Assembly (NCBI RefSeq): GCF_003614975.1
Contig: NZ_QZWI01000003.1
Coordinates: forward strand, 310,001-374,000
Direction: 5' to 3'
Length of the DNA: 64,000 bases
Source: Rahnella bruchi
GTDB lineage: Bacteria > Pseudomonadota > Gammaproteobacteria > Enterobacterales > Enterobacteriaceae
Shown: positions 9,115 to 17,638 of the stretch, one piece after another
How the letters are laid out: each line of letters opens with the position of its first letter
Position numbering within the stretch: position 1 is the stretch's first letter
Program-made: the position numbers and the translations under genes
The notes under the pieces: generated by a model
Databases searched by the model: none
What the model was told of the DNA's origin: nothing
The model's input: only the letters and a program-made list of their open reading frames with translations

Positions 9115-10104
9115 ATGGTGTATCAAGCCAGTCCAAATCGTTACGAAAATATGGAATACCGTCGCTGCGGCCAGAGCGGTTTAAAACTGCCGGTTGTATC
9201 ACTCGGCCTGTGGCATAACTTCGGCGATAACGCCCATTTTGAGAATGGCCGGAAACTGATCCGCCATGCTTTCGACCACGGGATCACCCATTTCGACCTC
9301 GCCAATAACTACGGCCCGCCTCCGGGTTCTGCGGAACAACATTTTGGCCGCATCCTGCAGGAAGATTTGCTGCCTTATCGCGATGAGCTGATCATCTCTT
9401 CCAAAGCCGGTTACACCATGTGGGACGGGCCTTATGGTGACTGGGGTTCAAAAAAATATCTGGTCGCCAGCCTGAACCAGAGCCTGAAACGTATGGGGCT
9501 GGAATATGTGGATATTTTCTACCACCACCGCCCTGATCCGGACACACCGCTGGAAGAAACCATGGCCGCACTGGATTTAATCGTGCGCCAGGGCAAGGCG
9601 CTGTACGTCGGGCTGTCAAATTATCCGGCGGATCGCGCCAAAAAAGCGTTCGAAATTCTGAAAGATCTCGGCACGCCATGCCTCATCCATCAGCCGAAAT
9701 ATTCCATGTTTGAGCGCTGGGTTGAGGCGGATCTGCTGGATACGCTTGCGGATAACGGCGTCGGCTCCATCGCCTTCTCGCCACTGGCGGGCGGTGTGCT
9801 GACGGACCGTTATCTGGCGGGTATTCCGCAAGATTCACGTGCCGCCAGTGACAGTAAATTCCTGACTACCGATCAGCTGACCGAAGAAAAGCTGGAAAAG
9901 GTGCGTAAGCTCAATGAGATTGCGCAGGCGCGCGGTCAGAAGCTTTCGCAGATGGCGCTGGCCTGGGTTCTGCGCGGAGACCGCGTGACCTCAGTGCTGA
10001 TTGGTGCCAGTAAAACCAGCCAGATTGATGATGCGGTGGGCATGGTTGCCAACCGTCAGTTCAGCGCAGAAGAGCTGGCGGCGATCGAAGGTATTTTAGT
10101 GTAA
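9115..10104 (+). CDS. aldo/keto reductase, YghZ-like (L-glyceraldehyde 3-phosphate reductase family)
   Basis: A soluble NADPH-dependent aldo/keto reductase (TIM barrel), 329 residues. It matches E. coli YghZ from the first residues (MVYQASPNRY, then YRRCGQSGLKLP) and holds the catalytic tetrad positions D61, Y66, K97 and a His in YHHRPDP. The C-terminal NADPH motif is VLIGASKTSQI. It lacks about 17 C-terminal residues found in YghZ. The reading frame extends 29 codons further upstream, but ATG 9115, after aagga, is the family start. The physiological role may be methylglyoxal or aldehyde detoxification; the substrate is not shown by sequence. Confidence 0.85.
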   Translation: MVYQASPNRYENMEYRRCGQSGLKLPVVSLGLWHNFGDNAHFENGRKLIRHAFDHGITHFDLANNYGPPPGSAEQHFGRILQEDLLPYRDELIISSKAGYTMWDGPYGDWGSKKYLVASLNQSLKRMGLEYVDIFYHHRPDPDTPLEETMAALDLIVRQGKALYVGLSNYPADRAKKAFEILKDLGTPCLIHQPKYSMFERWVEADLLDTLADNGVGSIAFSPLAGGVLTDRYLAGIPQDSRAASDSKFLTTDQLTEEKLEKVRKLNEIAQARGQKLSQMALAWVLRGDRVTSVLIGASKTSQIDDAVGMVANRQFSAEELAAIEGILV

Positions 10105-10127
10105 ACGCTTACCTGATTGAGTGAAAA

Positions 10128-10171
10128 ACGCGCCTTTATGGAGGAAACGTAAGGTATCCGTTAAGGCGCGT
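10128..10171 (+). terminator. hairpin after the aldo/keto reductase gene
   Basis: A nine-base perfect stem acgcgcctt/aaggcgcgt with a 26-base loop lies 24 bases after the stop codon. There is no U run, so it may be a transcript-end structure rather than an intrinsic terminator. Confidence 0.4.
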
Positions 10172-10220
10172 AAATCATTCAAAACAGGATTGTAAGCAAT
10201 AGAATGACGCCCCTCTTCCG

Positions 10221-10257
10221 CTTATAACTGTCAGCATAATTTATAAGAAGTTATAAG
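10221..10257. promoter_or_regulatory. phased TTATAAG repeats upstream of ypeC
   Basis: Three copies of one heptamer lie just before ypeC: cttataa (inverted) at 10221, ttataag at 10241 and ttataag at 10251. The two direct copies are 10 bases apart and the inverted one is 20 bases from the first, all on one helical face. The outer copies form a perfect nine-base inverted repeat. This looks like a binding site for a dimeric regulator, for example an OmpR-type response regulator. Confidence 0.5.
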
Positions 10258-10274
10258 AGGCTCAGGAGGCACTT

Positions 10275-10703
10275 ATGCTAAAGCCAATATTACTGGGAAC
10301 GTTGTTGTTCGCCCTGCTCCCCGCCGCGGCACCTGCCGTGCAGGCCAGCAGCTTCAGCCTGAATACTCCGGGTCTTTCTATCAATATCGGTGACCGCGAC
10401 CGTCGTGGTAATTACTGGGATGGATATGACTGGCGTGATCCTGGCTGGTGGAATAGCTATCGCGGTCACCATTATGGATATCGTGGCCCACGTGGACATT
10501 ACTGGGACGGTTATCGCTGGCGCGATCAGGGCTGGTGGGATCAACGTCATCCGCCGCGTCGTCCGATGCCACCGCCGCCACGTTACTATCATGGCGATCA
10601 CGGGCGTCCGCATTATGACCACGGACGCGATCACGGACATGACCGGGGGCACGGTCGCGGGCACGATGATCATCATGGCGGGCATGGCGATCATCGCCAC
10701 TGA
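10275..10703 (+). CDS. ypeC: periplasmic His/Trp-rich DUF2502 protein, YpeC-like
   Basis: A small exported protein (142 residues). Residues 1-24 are a Sec signal peptide ending in VQAS. The mature part has two copies of a YWDGYxWRDxGWW motif (near 48 and 76), as in E. coli YpeC (DUF2502), then a Pro-rich bridge and a tail of more than 40 residues rich in His, Asp, Gly and Arg. The tail is longer and more His-rich than in E. coli. Ribosome binding site aggagg precedes the ATG, and the gene sits beside mntH as in E. coli. Metal binding by the tail is inferred; no function is proven for the family. Confidence 0.82.
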   Translation: MLKPILLGTLLFALLPAAAPAVQASSFSLNTPGLSINIGDRDRRGNYWDGYDWRDPGWWNSYRGHHYGYRGPRGHYWDGYRWRDQGWWDQRHPPRRPMPPPPRYYHGDHGRPHYDHGRDHGHDRGHGRGHDDHHGGHGDHRH

Positions 10704-10726
10704 ATACCGGAATAACACCAACGAAA

Positions 10727-10757
10727 ACGGGACAGCGCAAACTGTCCCGTTTTTTTT
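10727..10757 (+). terminator. strong intrinsic terminator of ypeC
   Basis: A perfect nine-base stem acgggacag/ctgtcccgt with a six-base loop is followed by seven T residues. It lies between the convergent ypeC and mntH genes. Confidence 0.9.
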
Positions 10758-10777
10758 CCATCCACATTAACTCTGCG

Positions 10778-12007
10778 TTATTTGAGCATGCCGATCAGCA
10801 GATAGAGATTCAGACTGACGACAATCAGTACAATCAGCCGCCCCGCCCACTGTACCGTTTTGGTGTTGACCATATCGCCCATCAGGCTGCGGTTGCCGGT
10901 AAAGGCCAGCAGTGGTAAAAGCGCCAGCGCAATCCCGAAGCTCAGCAATACCTGACTCATCACCAGAATGCGCGTCGCATCTAATCCCATCAGAATCACA
11001 ATAAATGACGGCATCATAGTCACGGTACGGCGCACCCACAGCGGTATATAGAATTTCACAAAACCCTGCATGACGACCTGTCCGGCCAGCGTGCCGACAA
11101 CGGTCGAAGATAAACCGGCAGCCACCAGGCTCAGACCGAAAGTGGTAGCAGCAGCGTGACCGAGCAAGGGTTGCAGAGTGAGATAGGCTTCGTCGAGTTC
11201 GCTTATCCCACTGTGTCCGCTGAAATGGAACGCTGCGGCAGCTGTCGCCATCATCGCCAGATTCACGAAACCGGCAATAGTCATGGCGATGCCGACATCC
11301 AGCTTGGTGGCAGAATAACGCTGTGCTTTTGACGCTTTACCGCCCCGCTGAGTCAGCGAAGAGTGCAGATAAATGACGTGCGGCATGATGGTCGCACCGA
11401 GCACACCAGCGGCCAGATAGACAGAATCTGCGGTCGGTAACGACGGGATCAGCATCCCTTTACCCAGCGCGACCATGCTTGGCTGCGAGAAAAACAATTC
11501 GACAATATAAGCGGCTGCGACAAACAGCAGCAGACCGGCAATCACCAGTTCCAGAGGTTTTTGCCCGCGTTTTTGCAGCCCGAGAATAATAAAAGTGGCG
11601 ATACCGGTGAGCACCGCACCCTGCAACAGGGAAACTCCGAGCAATAATTTGAAGCCGATCGCTGCACCGATAAATTCAGCGAGATCGGTGGCCATCGCGA
11701 TGATTTCCGCCTGCACCCAGTAAGCCCAGACGGCAGGTCGCGGGAAACGATCGCGGATATGTTCGGCGAGATTTTTGCTGGTGGCGATACCGAGTTTGGC
11801 TGAGAGGAGCTGGATAAGCATCGCCATGATATTGGCCCACACCACCACCCACAACAGCTGGTAGCCATAGGAAGCACCGGCCTGAATGTTCGTCGCAAAG
11901 TTGCCCGGATCGATGTAACCGATGGCGGCAATGAAAGCTGGCCCCATCAGTGAAAGTTTCATCTTTCTGGCGGCGCGGCCTGTGGATTCGGCCCGGCTGT
12001 TGAGCAT
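10778..12007 (-). CDS. mntH: Mn(2+)/H+ symporter MntH (NRAMP)
   Basis: Proton-driven manganese (and iron) importer of the inner membrane, 409 residues, about eleven helices, near the 412 of E. coli MntH. The NRAMP metal-site motifs are present: DPGN at residues 33-36 in helix 1 and MPHVIYLHS in helix 6. Start codon ATG 12007 has aagg upstream. The gene is divergent from nupC as in E. coli. A perfect Fur-type operator lies 49 bases upstream, so iron/Fur control is expected; I could not see the MntR palindrome known from E. coli. Confidence 0.96.
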   Translation of the reverse strand: MLNSRAESTGRAARKMKLSLMGPAFIAAIGYIDPGNFATNIQAGASYGYQLLWVVVWANIMAMLIQLLSAKLGIATSKNLAEHIRDRFPRPAVWAYWVQAEIIAMATDLAEFIGAAIGFKLLLGVSLLQGAVLTGIATFIILGLQKRGQKPLELVIAGLLLFVAAAYIVELFFSQPSMVALGKGMLIPSLPTADSVYLAAGVLGATIMPHVIYLHSSLTQRGGKASKAQRYSATKLDVGIAMTIAGFVNLAMMATAAAAFHFSGHSGISELDEAYLTLQPLLGHAAATTFGLSLVAAGLSSTVVGTLAGQVVMQGFVKFYIPLWVRRTVTMMPSFIVILMGLDATRILVMSQVLLSFGIALALLPLLAFTGNRSLMGDMVNTKTVQWAGRLIVLIVVSLNLYLLIGMLK

Positions 12008-12055
12008 ATTCTGTTAACCCTTACTATTGTTACGCTTACATCAATCATAGCCAAC

Positions 12056-12070
12056 TGATAATGATTATCA
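12056..12070. promoter_or_regulatory. Fur box upstream of mntH
   Basis: The 15 bases tgataat-g-attatca are an exact 7-1-7 inverted repeat and match the Fur core consensus (TGATAATNATTATCA) at every position. It lies 49 bases upstream of the mntH start. Confidence 0.85.
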
Positions 12071-12423
12071 AGTGCATTTAGAAAGATCTGAGTGATGGCT
12101 CTGATAGGCAGTAGCAGTAAGCGGCAAGGTGATAACTGCGAGGTTATTCGCTGGTCAGCTTTTCGAAAGCAAATCGCAGCGCACTTTCCAAAAACAGACA
12201 TTAACTGGCCAGATTTAGAACGCATTACGGCACATTGTAAAATTAGCATAAGAATGCCAATTGTGCTTAGTTTTCTTAACATCTTGATTTTTTGTGTGAT
12301 GGCCGACGATTTGTTGCAATTCGTGTCTGTAATTTCTATATTTGCAATCGACTTCACGTTTTAAATGTACGCGTTACATAAAATGTCCGTCGAAATATAG
12401 CCTGCCTCTAATTTGGAGCACCC
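12071..12423. promoter_or_regulatory. nupC upstream region
   Basis: The first part (about 12110-12185) has short hairpins and weak resemblance to the structured element after ypdB (shared gcagtaag(g)cggcaagg). Closer to nupC, TGCAA-N6-TCACG (12343-12358) is a weak CRP-like half-matched site, and ATGTA-CGCGT-TACAT (12365-12379) is a palindrome that could be an operator, perhaps for a LacI-family protein such as CytR. E. coli nupC is controlled by CRP and CytR. Confidence 0.4.
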
Positions 12424-13611
12424 ATGTCCCGAATATTGCACTTTGTATTAGCGTTGGCCGTTGTCGCTGCACTCGCTTTACTGGTGAGCCGTGACCGGAA
12501 GAATATCCGTTTACGTTTCATTGTTCAGCTTTTGGTCATCGAAGTCTTATTAGCCTATTTCTTCCTGAATTCTTCTATAGGTTTAGGTTTTGTGAAAGGC
12601 TTCTCAGACTTGTTTGAGAAATTATTAGGATTCGCTGCGGAAGGGACCGGCTTCGTATTTGGAGGCATGAGCGATAAAGGATTAGCGTTCTTCTTCTTGA
12701 AAGTCTTGTGTCCGATCGTGTTTATCTCTGCACTGATCGGTATTTTACAGCACATTCGCGTACTGCCTTTCGTCATCCGTATCATCGGTACGGTTCTGTC
12801 GAAAATTAATGGCATGGGAAAACTGGAATCTTTCAACGCCATCAGCTCCCTGATTTTGGGTCAGTCAGAAAACTTTATCGCGTATAAAGATATTCTGAGC
12901 AAAATGTCTGAAAAACGTATGTACACCATGGCAGCCACAGCAATGTCGACGGTGTCTATGTCGATTGTGGGTGCGTACATGACCATGCTGGAACCGCGCT
13001 TCGTTGTTGCTGCGCTGGTGCTCAACATGTTCAGTACCTTCATCGTACTGTCGTTGATCAACCCTTATAAAGTTGATTCAGAAGAAGACCTGCAAATCGG
13101 TAACACACATCAGGGTCAGAGCTTCTTTGAAATGTTGGGTGAATATATCCTGGCCGGTTTCAAAGTGGCTATCATCGTTGCAGCCATGTTAATTGGTTTC
13201 ATCGCACTGATTTCCTGCCTGAATGCGTTGTTCGACGTGGTATTCGGTATCAGCTTCCAGGGCGTGCTGGGTTATGTCTTCTATCCATTCGCATGGATGA
13301 TGGGCGTACCAAGCCACGAAGCCTTGCAAGTCGGCAGCATCATGGCAACCAAACTGGTTTCCAATGAATTCGTTGCCATGCTGGATCTGCAAAAAGTCGC
13401 GACCGAACTGTCACCACGCGGCGTGGGCATCTTGTCCGTGTTCCTGGTGTCTTTCGCAAACTTCTCTTCTATCGGTATCGTTGCCGGCGCTATCAAAGGC
13501 CTGAACGAACACCAGGGCAACGTGGTTTCGCGCTTCGGCCTGAAACTGCTGTACGGCTCAACGCTGGTCAGCGTGTTGTCTGCTTCTATCGCGGGTCTGG
13601 TACTGGCGTAA
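12424..13611 (+). CDS. nupC: nucleoside permease NupC
   Basis: Proton-coupled concentrative nucleoside transporter (CNT family) of the inner membrane, 395 residues against 400 in E. coli. The core CNT motifs are present, [11 protein letters not shown] near residue 143 and [13 protein letters not shown] near 178, which hold nucleoside-contacting residues. Start codon ATG 12424 has ggag upstream. It imports pyrimidine and most purine nucleosides. It ends at a strong terminator before the tRNA cluster. Confidence 0.97.
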   Translation: MSRILHFVLALAVVAALALLVSRDRKNIRLRFIVQLLVIEVLLAYFFLNSSIGLGFVKGFSDLFEKLLGFAAEGTGFVFGGMSDKGLAFFFLKVLCPIVFISALIGILQHIRVLPFVIRIIGTVLSKINGMGKLESFNAISSLILGQSENFIAYKDILSKMSEKRMYTMAATAMSTVSMSIVGAYMTMLEPRFVVAALVLNMFSTFIVLSLINPYKVDSEEDLQIGNTHQGQSFFEMLGEYILAGFKVAIIVAAMLIGFIALISCLNALFDVVFGISFQGVLGYVFYPFAWMMGVPSHEALQVGSIMATKLVSNEFVAMLDLQKVATELSPRGVGILSVFLVSFANFSSIGIVAGAIKGLNEHQGNVVSRFGLKLLYGSTLVSVLSASIAGLVLA

Positions 13612-13637
13612 GTAAGCAAACTACAGAACGACTAAGA

Positions 13638-13660
13638 AACCCGCTTCGGCGGGTTTTTTT
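13638..13660 (+). terminator. intrinsic terminator of nupC
   Basis: Stem aacccgc/gcgggtt closed by the stable ttcg loop and followed by a T run. Confidence 0.92.
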
Positions 13661-13711
13661 ATCGCTGTAACACGGGAAGGCGAAAAGATGAAATGACAAA
13701 CCGCAGAAAGC

Positions 13712-13734
13712 AAAAAACCCGCCAAAGCGGGTTT
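13712..13734 (-). terminator. intrinsic terminator of the tRNA-Ala operon
   Basis: Stem aaacccgc/gcgggttt with caaa loop lies 11 bases past the CCA end of the last tRNA-Ala. The A run at 13712-13717 gives the U tract on the minus strand. Confidence 0.85.
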
Positions 13735-13744
13735 CTTTAATATT

Positions 13745-13820
<76 letters not shown>

Positions 13821-13894
13821 ACACGAGGTCGTACACATTTTACTTTTTTGTTTCCCTTGGGAAGGAAACAGCCAACTTACTCTGGAAAGGAAGT

Positions 13895-13970
<76 letters not shown>

Positions 13971-14044
13971 ACACGAGGTCGTACACATTTTACTTTTTTG
14001 TTTCCCTTGGGAAGGAAACAGCCAACTTACTCTGGAAAGGAAGT

Positions 14045-14120
<76 letters not shown>

Positions 14121-14154
14121 AATTCATGCCCGTAAAAACGGGTGAACGGGGCGC

Positions 14155-14183
14155 ATAATATGAAACGTCGCTACCCCTGTCAA
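14155..14183 (-). promoter_or_regulatory. sigma-70 promoter of the tRNA-Ala operon
   Basis: On the minus strand, TTGACA (14178-14183) and TATTAT (14155-14160) are 17 bases apart. They are followed by a GC-rich discriminator (gcgcccc), the stable-RNA pattern sensitive to ppGpp. Confidence 0.85.
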
Positions 14184-14472
14184 CGGCTAAATCCGTTTCT
14201 CAATTCAAGCGCTGAAAAAGCCGCCAAATACCCCATTTTGCAGGGAAAAAACCTCTGCCCTGACGGAAATTTTTGGTGGGATGCATTGTTTTACAATTTG
14301 ACCTCCAGCCCGCATTTTTCCTAGCTTTTTGATCTCGCTACGCATTTCCTTAACATCTATGTCTGAATGATTAATGGAATGTTAGCAGACTATGAAATTC
14401 GTCTTGTTTTGAGATAATTCTCAGAATAGACTGCTCGCGCAATAATCATAACTTACTACTTCGAGCAATCTC
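14184..14472. other. upstream region of the FNT gene
   Basis: This part of the 352-base gap between tRNA-Ala and the FNT gene is A/T-rich near the gene. It holds an inverted repeat TGAGA-taat-TCTCA (14410-14423), about 50 bases before the start. I considered an FNR site, but the half-sites and spacing do not fit. No other element is clear. Confidence 0.4.
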
Positions 14473-15264
14473 ATGTCCTTGTATTCACCTAAAGAAATCG
14501 CATCCATCGCTGTCACGGCGGGCGTTAATAAAAGCCATGCTTCCGTGTTGAATTTGTTAATTTTGGGGTTCCTGGCTGGCGCGTTTATCGCCACCGGTTT
14601 CCTGCTCGATTTGCACGTAATAGGGACGTTACCTGCATCCTGGGGATCATTTAGCAACTTACTGGGTGCGGCTGTCTTCCCGGTAGGTATTATTCTGACC
14701 GTGTTAGCAGGGGGAGAACTGCTGACCGGTAACATGATGACTTTACCCATCGCCTGGTTCGCGCGTCAGATAAGCCTTTACGCCGTTTTGCGTAACTGGT
14801 TCTGGGTGACCATCGCTAACCTGTTGGGCAGCCTGGCAGTGGCCTATTTCTTTGGCCACGTTCTGGGTCTGACCGAAGGTGCCTTCCTGAGCAAAACCGT
14901 GGCAACCGCCACCGCGAAAGTGAACGCTGATTTCATGCACGCGTTTATTTCCGGTATCGGCTGTAACTGGCTGGTGTGTCTGGCAATCTGGCTGGCCTTC
15001 GCCAGTAAAGAAGTCGGCGGCAAGGTGATCGGTATGTGGTTCCCGGTCATGGCGTTCGTGGCAATCGGCTTCCAGCACGTAGTGGCGAATATGTTCATCG
15101 TGCCTGCGGCTATCTTTGCTGGTGCGCTGAGCTGGTCTCAGTATTTCCCGAACTTCGTGGCTGTATTCCTCGGTAACGCCGTGGGCGGCGCTGGTTTCGT
15201 GGGGCTGATGTACTTCCTCGCCTATCGCCCGACTGTTGAAACGCCTGCGACTGAACAACGTTAA
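14473..15264 (+). CDS. formate/nitrite transporter family (FNT) channel
   Basis: A pentameric inner-membrane anion channel of the FocA/NirC family, 263 residues with six helices. FNT signatures are visible: LGAAVFPVGIILTVLAGGELLTGN in two blocks near residue 55-80 (AGGELLTGNMM is the family motif), the central-gate His in GFQHVVANMF near 200, and a Lys in the TATAKVN region near 160. The size and weak N-terminus fit NirC or a FocA paralogue, carrying nitrite or formate. There is no pfl or nir gene beside it, so the ion is undecided. It lies where E. coli has no such gene, between the Ala tRNAs and gltX. Confidence 0.85.
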   Translation: MSLYSPKEIASIAVTAGVNKSHASVLNLLILGFLAGAFIATGFLLDLHVIGTLPASWGSFSNLLGAAVFPVGIILTVLAGGELLTGNMMTLPIAWFARQISLYAVLRNWFWVTIANLLGSLAVAYFFGHVLGLTEGAFLSKTVATATAKVNADFMHAFISGIGCNWLVCLAIWLAFASKEVGGKVIGMWFPVMAFVAIGFQHVVANMFIVPAAIFAGALSWSQYFPNFVAVFLGNAVGGAGFVGLMYFLAYRPTVETPATEQR

Positions 15265-15312
15265 TTAAGACGTTTTTCACGCTTACGTTGACGAAAAGCG
15301 TTTTTCTGAAAG

Positions 15313-15348
15313 TAAAAAAGCCAGCCGGTTTCCCGAGCTGGCTTTTTT
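15313..15348. terminator. bidirectional terminator between FNT gene and gltX
   Basis: A stem aaaaaagccagc/gctggctttttt has A and T runs on both sides and separates two convergent genes. Confidence 0.9.
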
Positions 15349-15366
15349 ATCGCTGTTTAACGGCGA

Positions 15367-16785
15367 TTATTGCGCTTGTGTTTCACGCTCAGCGATAAAG
15401 GCTAACGCCATATCGATACGCGCCAGTACGCGGCTCTGGCCGATAGCATGAACGGTGACGTCCACGCCCGGAGACTGGCCTGCACCCGTTACCGCAACGC
15501 GCAGTGGCATACCGACTTTACCCATACCGACTTCCAGCTCATCCGCCGTGCCCTGAATGGCATGGTGAATGTTTTCTGCTGTCCAGTCAGTGATGGCTGC
15601 GAGTTTAGTGCGCACCAGTTCCAGTGGCTGACGCGCAACCGGACGTAAGTGTTTCTTCGCCGCATCGGCATCAAACTCTGCAAAATCTTCGAAGAAGTAA
15701 CGGCAGGATTCCGCCATTTCTTTCAGCGTTTTGCAGCGCTCGCCCAGCAGTGTGACGATTTCAAACAGCTGCGGACCGTTACGGGTTTCGATACCCGCCT
15801 GCTCAACATGCCACAACAGATGCGTCGCTACATACTGCGGATCCATTGTATTGATGTAGTGGTGGTTCAGCCATTGCAGTTTTTCAGTATTGAACGCACT
15901 GGCAGATTTGCTGACGTTCTCCAGTGAGAACAGTGCTTTCATCTCGTCACGGCTGAAAATTTCCTGATCGCCATGAGACCAGCCCAGACGCACCAGATAG
16001 TTCAGCAGCGCTTCCGGCAGATAACCGTCATCACGGTATTGCATTACGCCGACCGCACCATGACGTTTAGACAGTTTTTTACCGTCATCACCCAGAATCA
16101 TGGATACGTGTGCGTAAACCGGTACCGGCGCGCCCAGGGCTTTCAGGATGTTGATCTGACGCGGAGTGTTGTTGATGTGGTCTTCACCACGGATCACATG
16201 AGAGATTTCCATATCCCAGTCATCGACAACTACACAGAAGTTATAGGTCGGGGAACCGTCGGTACGGCGGATGATCAGATCATCGAGTTCGTCATTGCTG
16301 AATTCGATAGGACCGCGGATCTGGTCGTCAAAGATAACAGAACCTTCCTGCGGGTTACGAAAACGCACCACACACGGCTCATCCGCAGCATGATGTTCGT
16401 GGCTGTCGCGGCAGCGGCCGTCATAACGAGGCTTCTCGTTATTTGCCATTTGTTCTTCACGCAGTGCTTCCAGACGTTCTTTAGAGCAATAGCATTTATA
16501 CGCGGTGCCGTTTTCCAGCATCTCATCAATAACTGCATTGTAGCGGTCAAAACGTTTGGTCTGGAAATACGGGCCTTCATCCCAGTCCAGATTCAGCCAG
16601 TTCATGCCATCCATAATCGCGTCGATTGCTTCCTGAGTGGAACGCTCGAGATCGGTATCTTCGATACGCAGCACAAACTCGCCGCCAAGGTTGCGGGCAA
16701 AGAGCCAGGAATAAAGCGCGGTACGGGCGCCACCGACGTGCAGATAGCCGGTCGGGCTTGGGGCAAAACGGGTTTTGATTTTCAT
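15367..16785 (-). CDS. gltX: glutamyl-tRNA synthetase
   Basis: Class I aminoacyl-tRNA synthetase that charges tRNA-Glu (472 residues, E. coli 471). The HIGH-type motif is [11 protein letters not shown] (residues 10-19) and the KMSKS-type motif is KLSKR (237-241). The zinc-site cysteines C98, C100 and C125 of the E. coli enzyme are present. The next tRNA cluster lies upstream on the other strand, as in E. coli (gltX-valUXY-lysV). Confidence 0.98.
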   Translation of the reverse strand: MKIKTRFAPSPTGYLHVGGARTALYSWLFARNLGGEFVLRIEDTDLERSTQEAIDAIMDGMNWLNLDWDEGPYFQTKRFDRYNAVIDEMLENGTAYKCYCSKERLEALREEQMANNEKPRYDGRCRDSHEHHAADEPCVVRFRNPQEGSVIFDDQIRGPIEFSNDELDDLIIRRTDGSPTYNFCVVVDDWDMEISHVIRGEDHINNTPRQINILKALGAPVPVYAHVSMILGDDGKKLSKRHGAVGVMQYRDDGYLPEALLNYLVRLGWSHGDQEIFSRDEMKALFSLENVSKSASAFNTEKLQWLNHHYINTMDPQYVATHLLWHVEQAGIETRNGPQLFEIVTLLGERCKTLKEMAESCRYFFEDFAEFDADAAKKHLRPVARQPLELVRTKLAAITDWTAENIHHAIQGTADELEVGMGKVGMPLRVAVTGAGQSPGVDVTVHAIGQSRVLARIDMALAFIAERETQAQ

Positions 16786-17002
16786 CTGGGTGCAACCTTA
16801 ATAACGCAACGCCGGAAAACGTCGCTATCAATTAACAAAAAGTGGCTGACATTCTACCACTCTGCCCTGATTCCTCAACGCTGATACAGAGGCAGTCGCG
16901 TTGTTTAAGGCCATGAATGCGTAAAGAATCGACTTCGTGGGCGAGAAACGCGTCATGTTGTCTAAAAATAAGCCGAACGATCATTTTTGTTTTTAAAAAG
17001 CG

Positions 17003-17030
17003 TTGACGTAATTTCAAGTATCCCTATAAT
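17003..17030 (+). promoter_or_regulatory. promoter of the Val/Lys tRNA operon
   Basis: TTGACG (17003-17008) and TATAAT (17025-17030) are 16 bases apart. The discriminator gcgactcc is GC-rich, and an A/T-rich stretch (16980-17000) may act as an UP element. Confidence 0.88.
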
Positions 17031-17048
17031 GCGACTCCATCACGACGG

Positions 17049-17124
17049 GGGCGATTAGCTCAGTTGGTAGAGCATCTCCTTTACACGGAGGGGGTCGGCG
17101 GTTCGAGCCCGTCATCGCCCACCA
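17049..17124 (+). tRNA. valU: tRNA-Val(UAC), copy 1
   Basis: 76-base tRNA with encoded CCA. The anticodon loop TTTACAC gives UAC. Acceptor stem GGGCGAT pairs with ATCGCCC. Confidence 0.95.
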
Positions 17125-17170
17125 CTCCTTAAGAGTGCCGCGTTGTGATAAGTAAGAAGAATTGAGAAAT

Positions 17171-17246
17171 GGGCGATTAGCTCAGTTGGTAGAGCATCTC
17201 CTTTACACGGAGGGGGTCGGCGGTTCGAGCCCGTCATCGCCCACCA
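17171..17246 (+). tRNA. valX: tRNA-Val(UAC), copy 2
   Basis: Identical to copy 1, 122 bases downstream. The 46-base spacers are also identical. Confidence 0.95.
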
Positions 17247-17292
17247 CTCCTTAAGAGTGCCGCGTTGTGATAAGTAAGAAGAATTGAGAAAT

Positions 17293-17368
17293 GGGCGATT
17301 AGCTCAGTTGGTAGAGCATCTCCTTTACACGGAGGGGGTCGGCGGTTCGAGCCCGTCATCGCCCACCA
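17293..17368 (+). tRNA. valY: tRNA-Val(UAC), copy 3
   Basis: Identical to copies 1 and 2, with the same 122-base period. Confidence 0.95.
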
Positions 17369-17414
17369 CTCCTTAAGAGTGCCGCGTTGTGATAAGTAAG
17401 AAGAATTGAGAAAT

Positions 17415-17490
17415 GGGCGATTAGCTCAGTTGGTAGAGCATCTCCTTTACACGGAGGGGGTCGGCGGTTCGAGCCCGTCATCGCCCACCA
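17415..17490 (+). tRNA. tRNA-Val(UAC), copy 4
   Basis: Fourth identical copy. E. coli carries three at this locus. Its 3' spacer changes to a short seven-base link before tRNA-Lys. Confidence 0.95.
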
Positions 17491-17497
17491 CTTCTGC

Positions 17498-17573
17498 GGG
17501 CCGTTAGCTCAGTTGGTAGAGCAGTTGACTTTTAATCAATTGGTCGCTGGTTCGAATCCAGCACGGCCCACCA
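17498..17573 (+). tRNA. lysV: tRNA-Lys(UUU)
   Basis: 76 bases with encoded CCA. The anticodon loop CTTTTAA gives UUU. It ends the Val/Lys operon, as lysV does in E. coli. Confidence 0.95.
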
Positions 17574-17584
17574 ATTCAGAGAAA

Positions 17585-17606
17585 AGCGCCTTTAGGCGCT
17601 TTTTTC
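17585..17606 (+). terminator. intrinsic terminator of the Val/Lys tRNA operon
   Basis: Stem agcgcc/ggcgct with a ttta loop, then six T residues. It also faces the end of eutC. Confidence 0.9.
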
Positions 17607-17638
17607 GCATCTGTACTCCGGTAATTCTTCTCTCTCCC

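Larger units (their letters stand above)
17049..17490. repeat. tandem 122-base tRNA-Val repeat, four units
   Basis: Tandem array with a 122-base period: 76 bases of tRNA plus a 46-base spacer. All three spacers are identical, so the array is being homogenised or is young. Confidence 0.95.

Noticed and set aside
10290-10767. Overlapping long frames on both strands over ypeC
   Set aside because: They come from the repetitive His/Gly/Asp codons. Only the plus-strand frame with signal peptide, ribosome binding site and YpeC motifs is credible.
12008-12055. MntR box in the mntH promoter
   Set aside because: No AACATAGC-type palindrome is visible; only the Fur-type repeat stands out.
12092-12364. 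90-codon frame between mntH and nupC
   Set aside because: It has no family resemblance, no convincing ribosome binding site, and covers a region with regulatory sites.
14405-14425. FNR site upstream of the FNT gene
   Set aside because: The palindrome TGAGA-taat-TCTCA does not contain the FNR half-sites (TTGAT/ATCAA) at the right spacing.
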